64,000 nucleotides of DNA from Tenacibaculum sp. MAR_2010_89. Lineage in GTDB: Bacteria; Bacteroidota; Bacteroidia; Flavobacteriales; Flavobacteriaceae. The number at the start of each line of letters is the position of its first letter. The stretch's first letter is position 1. Below are positions 62,997 to 64,000 of this stretch, in pieces. The translations under genes were made by a program, and so were the position numbers. The notes beneath the pieces were generated by a model. That model was given only the letters and a program-made list of their open reading frames with translations. It searched no databases and was not told where the DNA came from. The DNA lies in the NCBI RefSeq assembly GCF_900105985.1, contig NZ_FNUB01000005.1, positions 1,674,001 to 1,738,000 on the forward strand, in the 5' to 3' direction.

Positions 62997-64000
62997 TTGG
63001 AATCAACTCTTACTATAAACAATCAGAAATATCAATTAGAACGTTATCCAAAAACAAAAGATAATACTTTAAAGGCATGGAGTAATGCTGAGTTGTTGGT
63101 GTTGAATAATGTTATAAGTAAAGACGTAAAAAATATTCATTTATTTAATGATCGTTTTGGTTTTTGGAATTGTACATTAAATGATAAAAAAGTAACTACT
63201 ATTTGGAATTACGCAAGTCAGCAAAAGGCAATTAATCATAATAAAAACCTTAATGAATTAAATTCGAATATTATTTATAAAACTTCTTTAGATGATTTAG
63301 AAAAAGTAGAGTTGGCATTGATTAAGATACCTAAATCATTAGAGTTATTTGAATTGTTTTTACAACAAGTCCATAAAGCTTCAATTTCTTCTACGGAAGT
63401 TGTATGTGGATTTATGACTAAGTATTTTTCACCTTCTTTTTTAAAAATAGCTTCAAATTATTTCGAAATTTCGGAACAATCAAAAGCATGGAAAAAAGCT
63501 AGATTGTTAGTGTTAAAACAACCAAAAGAGGATATTGAATATAAAGAATGTAGTAATAAAATAGGTTACAAAGGAAAAGAATTTAATCAATATTACGGAG
63601 TGTTTTCATCTGGGCAAATTGATATTGGGACACAGTTTTTTTTGAAACATATAAAAGTGTTACCAAGTGAATTGAAAGTTTTAGATTTAGCTAGTGGTAA
63701 TGGTGTAATTGCTCATGAGTTAATAGGTAAATATCCAAATATAGAAGCTACTTTAATTGATGATTTTAATTTGGCAATAGCTTCGTCTAAACTTAATTTA
63801 AAAAATAAAAAAGCTACTTTTATTTGTGATAATAATTTAAATAATTTAGAAGAAGGGTGTTTTGATTTGGTGGTTTCTAATCCACCTTTTCATTTTGAAC
63901 ATGAAAATAATATAGAAGTAGCTTTAGAGTTATTTAAGGGAGTAAAGAGGGTTTTAAATGGAGACGGTCGTTTTCTTTTAGTTGCGAACAAACATTTGAA
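62997..64000 (+). CDS. rlmG: RlmG-like rRNA guanine-N2-methyltransferase (3' end outside window)
   Basis: An open frame runs from TTG 62997 to the window edge, at least 334 codons with no stop: ESTLTINNQKYQLERYP near the start, then an N-terminal pseudo-domain. A Rossmann methyltransferase follows with the SAM loop DLASGNGVIAHEL and the catalytic NPPFH in VVSNPPFHFE, typical of RlmG/RsmC enzymes that modify G1835 or G1207. The start is unusual: the in-frame ATG at 62946 is cut off by TAA at 62964-62966, six codons later, so TTG 62997 is the best remaining choice. Confidence 0.8.
   Translation, partial: MESTLTINNQKYQLERYPKTKDNTLKAWSNAELLVLNNVISKDVKNIHLFNDRFGFWNCTLNDKKVTTIWNYASQQKAINHNKNLNELNSNIIYKTSLDDLEKVELALIKIPKSLELFELFLQQVHKASISSTEVVCGFMTKYFSPSFLKIASNYFEISEQSKAWKKARLLVLKQPKEDIEYKECSNKIGYKGKEFNQYYGVFSSGQIDIGTQFFLKHIKVLPSELKVLDLASGNGVIAHELIGKYPNIEATLIDDFNLAIASSKLNLKNKKATFICDNNLNNLEEGCFDLVVSNPPFHFEHENNIEVALELFKGVKRVLNGDGRFLLVANKHL

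Overview
The window is AT-rich DNA from a member of the Bacteroidota, very probably a marine Flavobacteriaceae (Tenacibaculum/Polaribacter-like; this is inference). The signs are TAnnTTTG-type -7 promoter boxes with an upstream TTG/TTTG, two large secreted proteins with type IX secretion sorting tails, a SusC/SusD pair, flavobacterial-type hutH-hutU, an ABC permease fused to an M1 aminopeptidase, and many flavobacterial envelope families of unknown function.

1-8.7 kb is the accessory part and the most interesting. It reads as an integron-like cassette array. A 397-aa tyrosine recombinase (7534-8727, minus) is followed on the same strand by a candidate attI (about 7500-7531) and then by cassettes that all point the same way. 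Each cassette ends in an attC-like imperfect palindrome: 6967-7097, 6038-6097, 5009-5140, 3572-3700, 2618-2749 and 183-312. Five of the six sites are 129-132 bp long. In every intact cassette the first bases are the reverse complement of its own R''-like box (9/9, 12/13, 12/13, 11/13 and 15/18 matches). That is expected only if the units moved as circles through site-specific recombination. From the integrase outwards the cargo is: an ORF-less cassette, a DUF1963/YwqG-like protein, a two-gene membrane-protein cassette, a secreted tail-fibre-like protein, a TIR-domain protein (probable defence gene), a second tail-fibre-like protein, and a partial membrane protein. An intact IS3-family element (1309-2610) with an A9 frameshift signal has landed in the array and seems to have removed a cassette boundary. 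The recombinase keeps an IntI/Xer-like C-terminus but lacks the extra domain typical of IntI, so this would be a non-canonical integron-like system.

8.8-30 kb is chromosomal backbone: an IcmF-type fused acyl-CoA mutase split by one extra A in a homopolymer; a membrane-anchored AraC regulator; a lipocalin-like protein, a fatty-acid hydroxylase, a DUF5686 outer-membrane protein and partners; a LysR regulator divergent from hutH-hutU (histidine degradation); lipoproteins; and an ABC ATPase with a permease/aminopeptidase fusion.

30-38 kb holds two paralogous giant type IX-secreted proteins with a 56-aa protein between them, then a phage-tail-collar-like protein. 38.8-42.4 kb has trkA-trkH (potassium uptake) divergent from radC. 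42.4-47 kb is a surface-polysaccharide group (deacetylase-like protein, FemX/GNAT-like acyltransferase, Wzx-like flippase, GT4 glycosyltransferase). 47-53.5 kb has a YjjG-type nucleotidase, three coupled envelope genes, rarA, a rhomboid protease and rlmB. 53.5-61 kb has susD, susC, a beta-helix lipoprotein and a glutaminyl-peptide cyclotransferase. The window ends with rpmE2 (L31), an FMN-dependent glutamate-synthase-family protein and the 5' part of an RlmG-like methyltransferase. I saw no tRNA, rRNA or CRISPR array.
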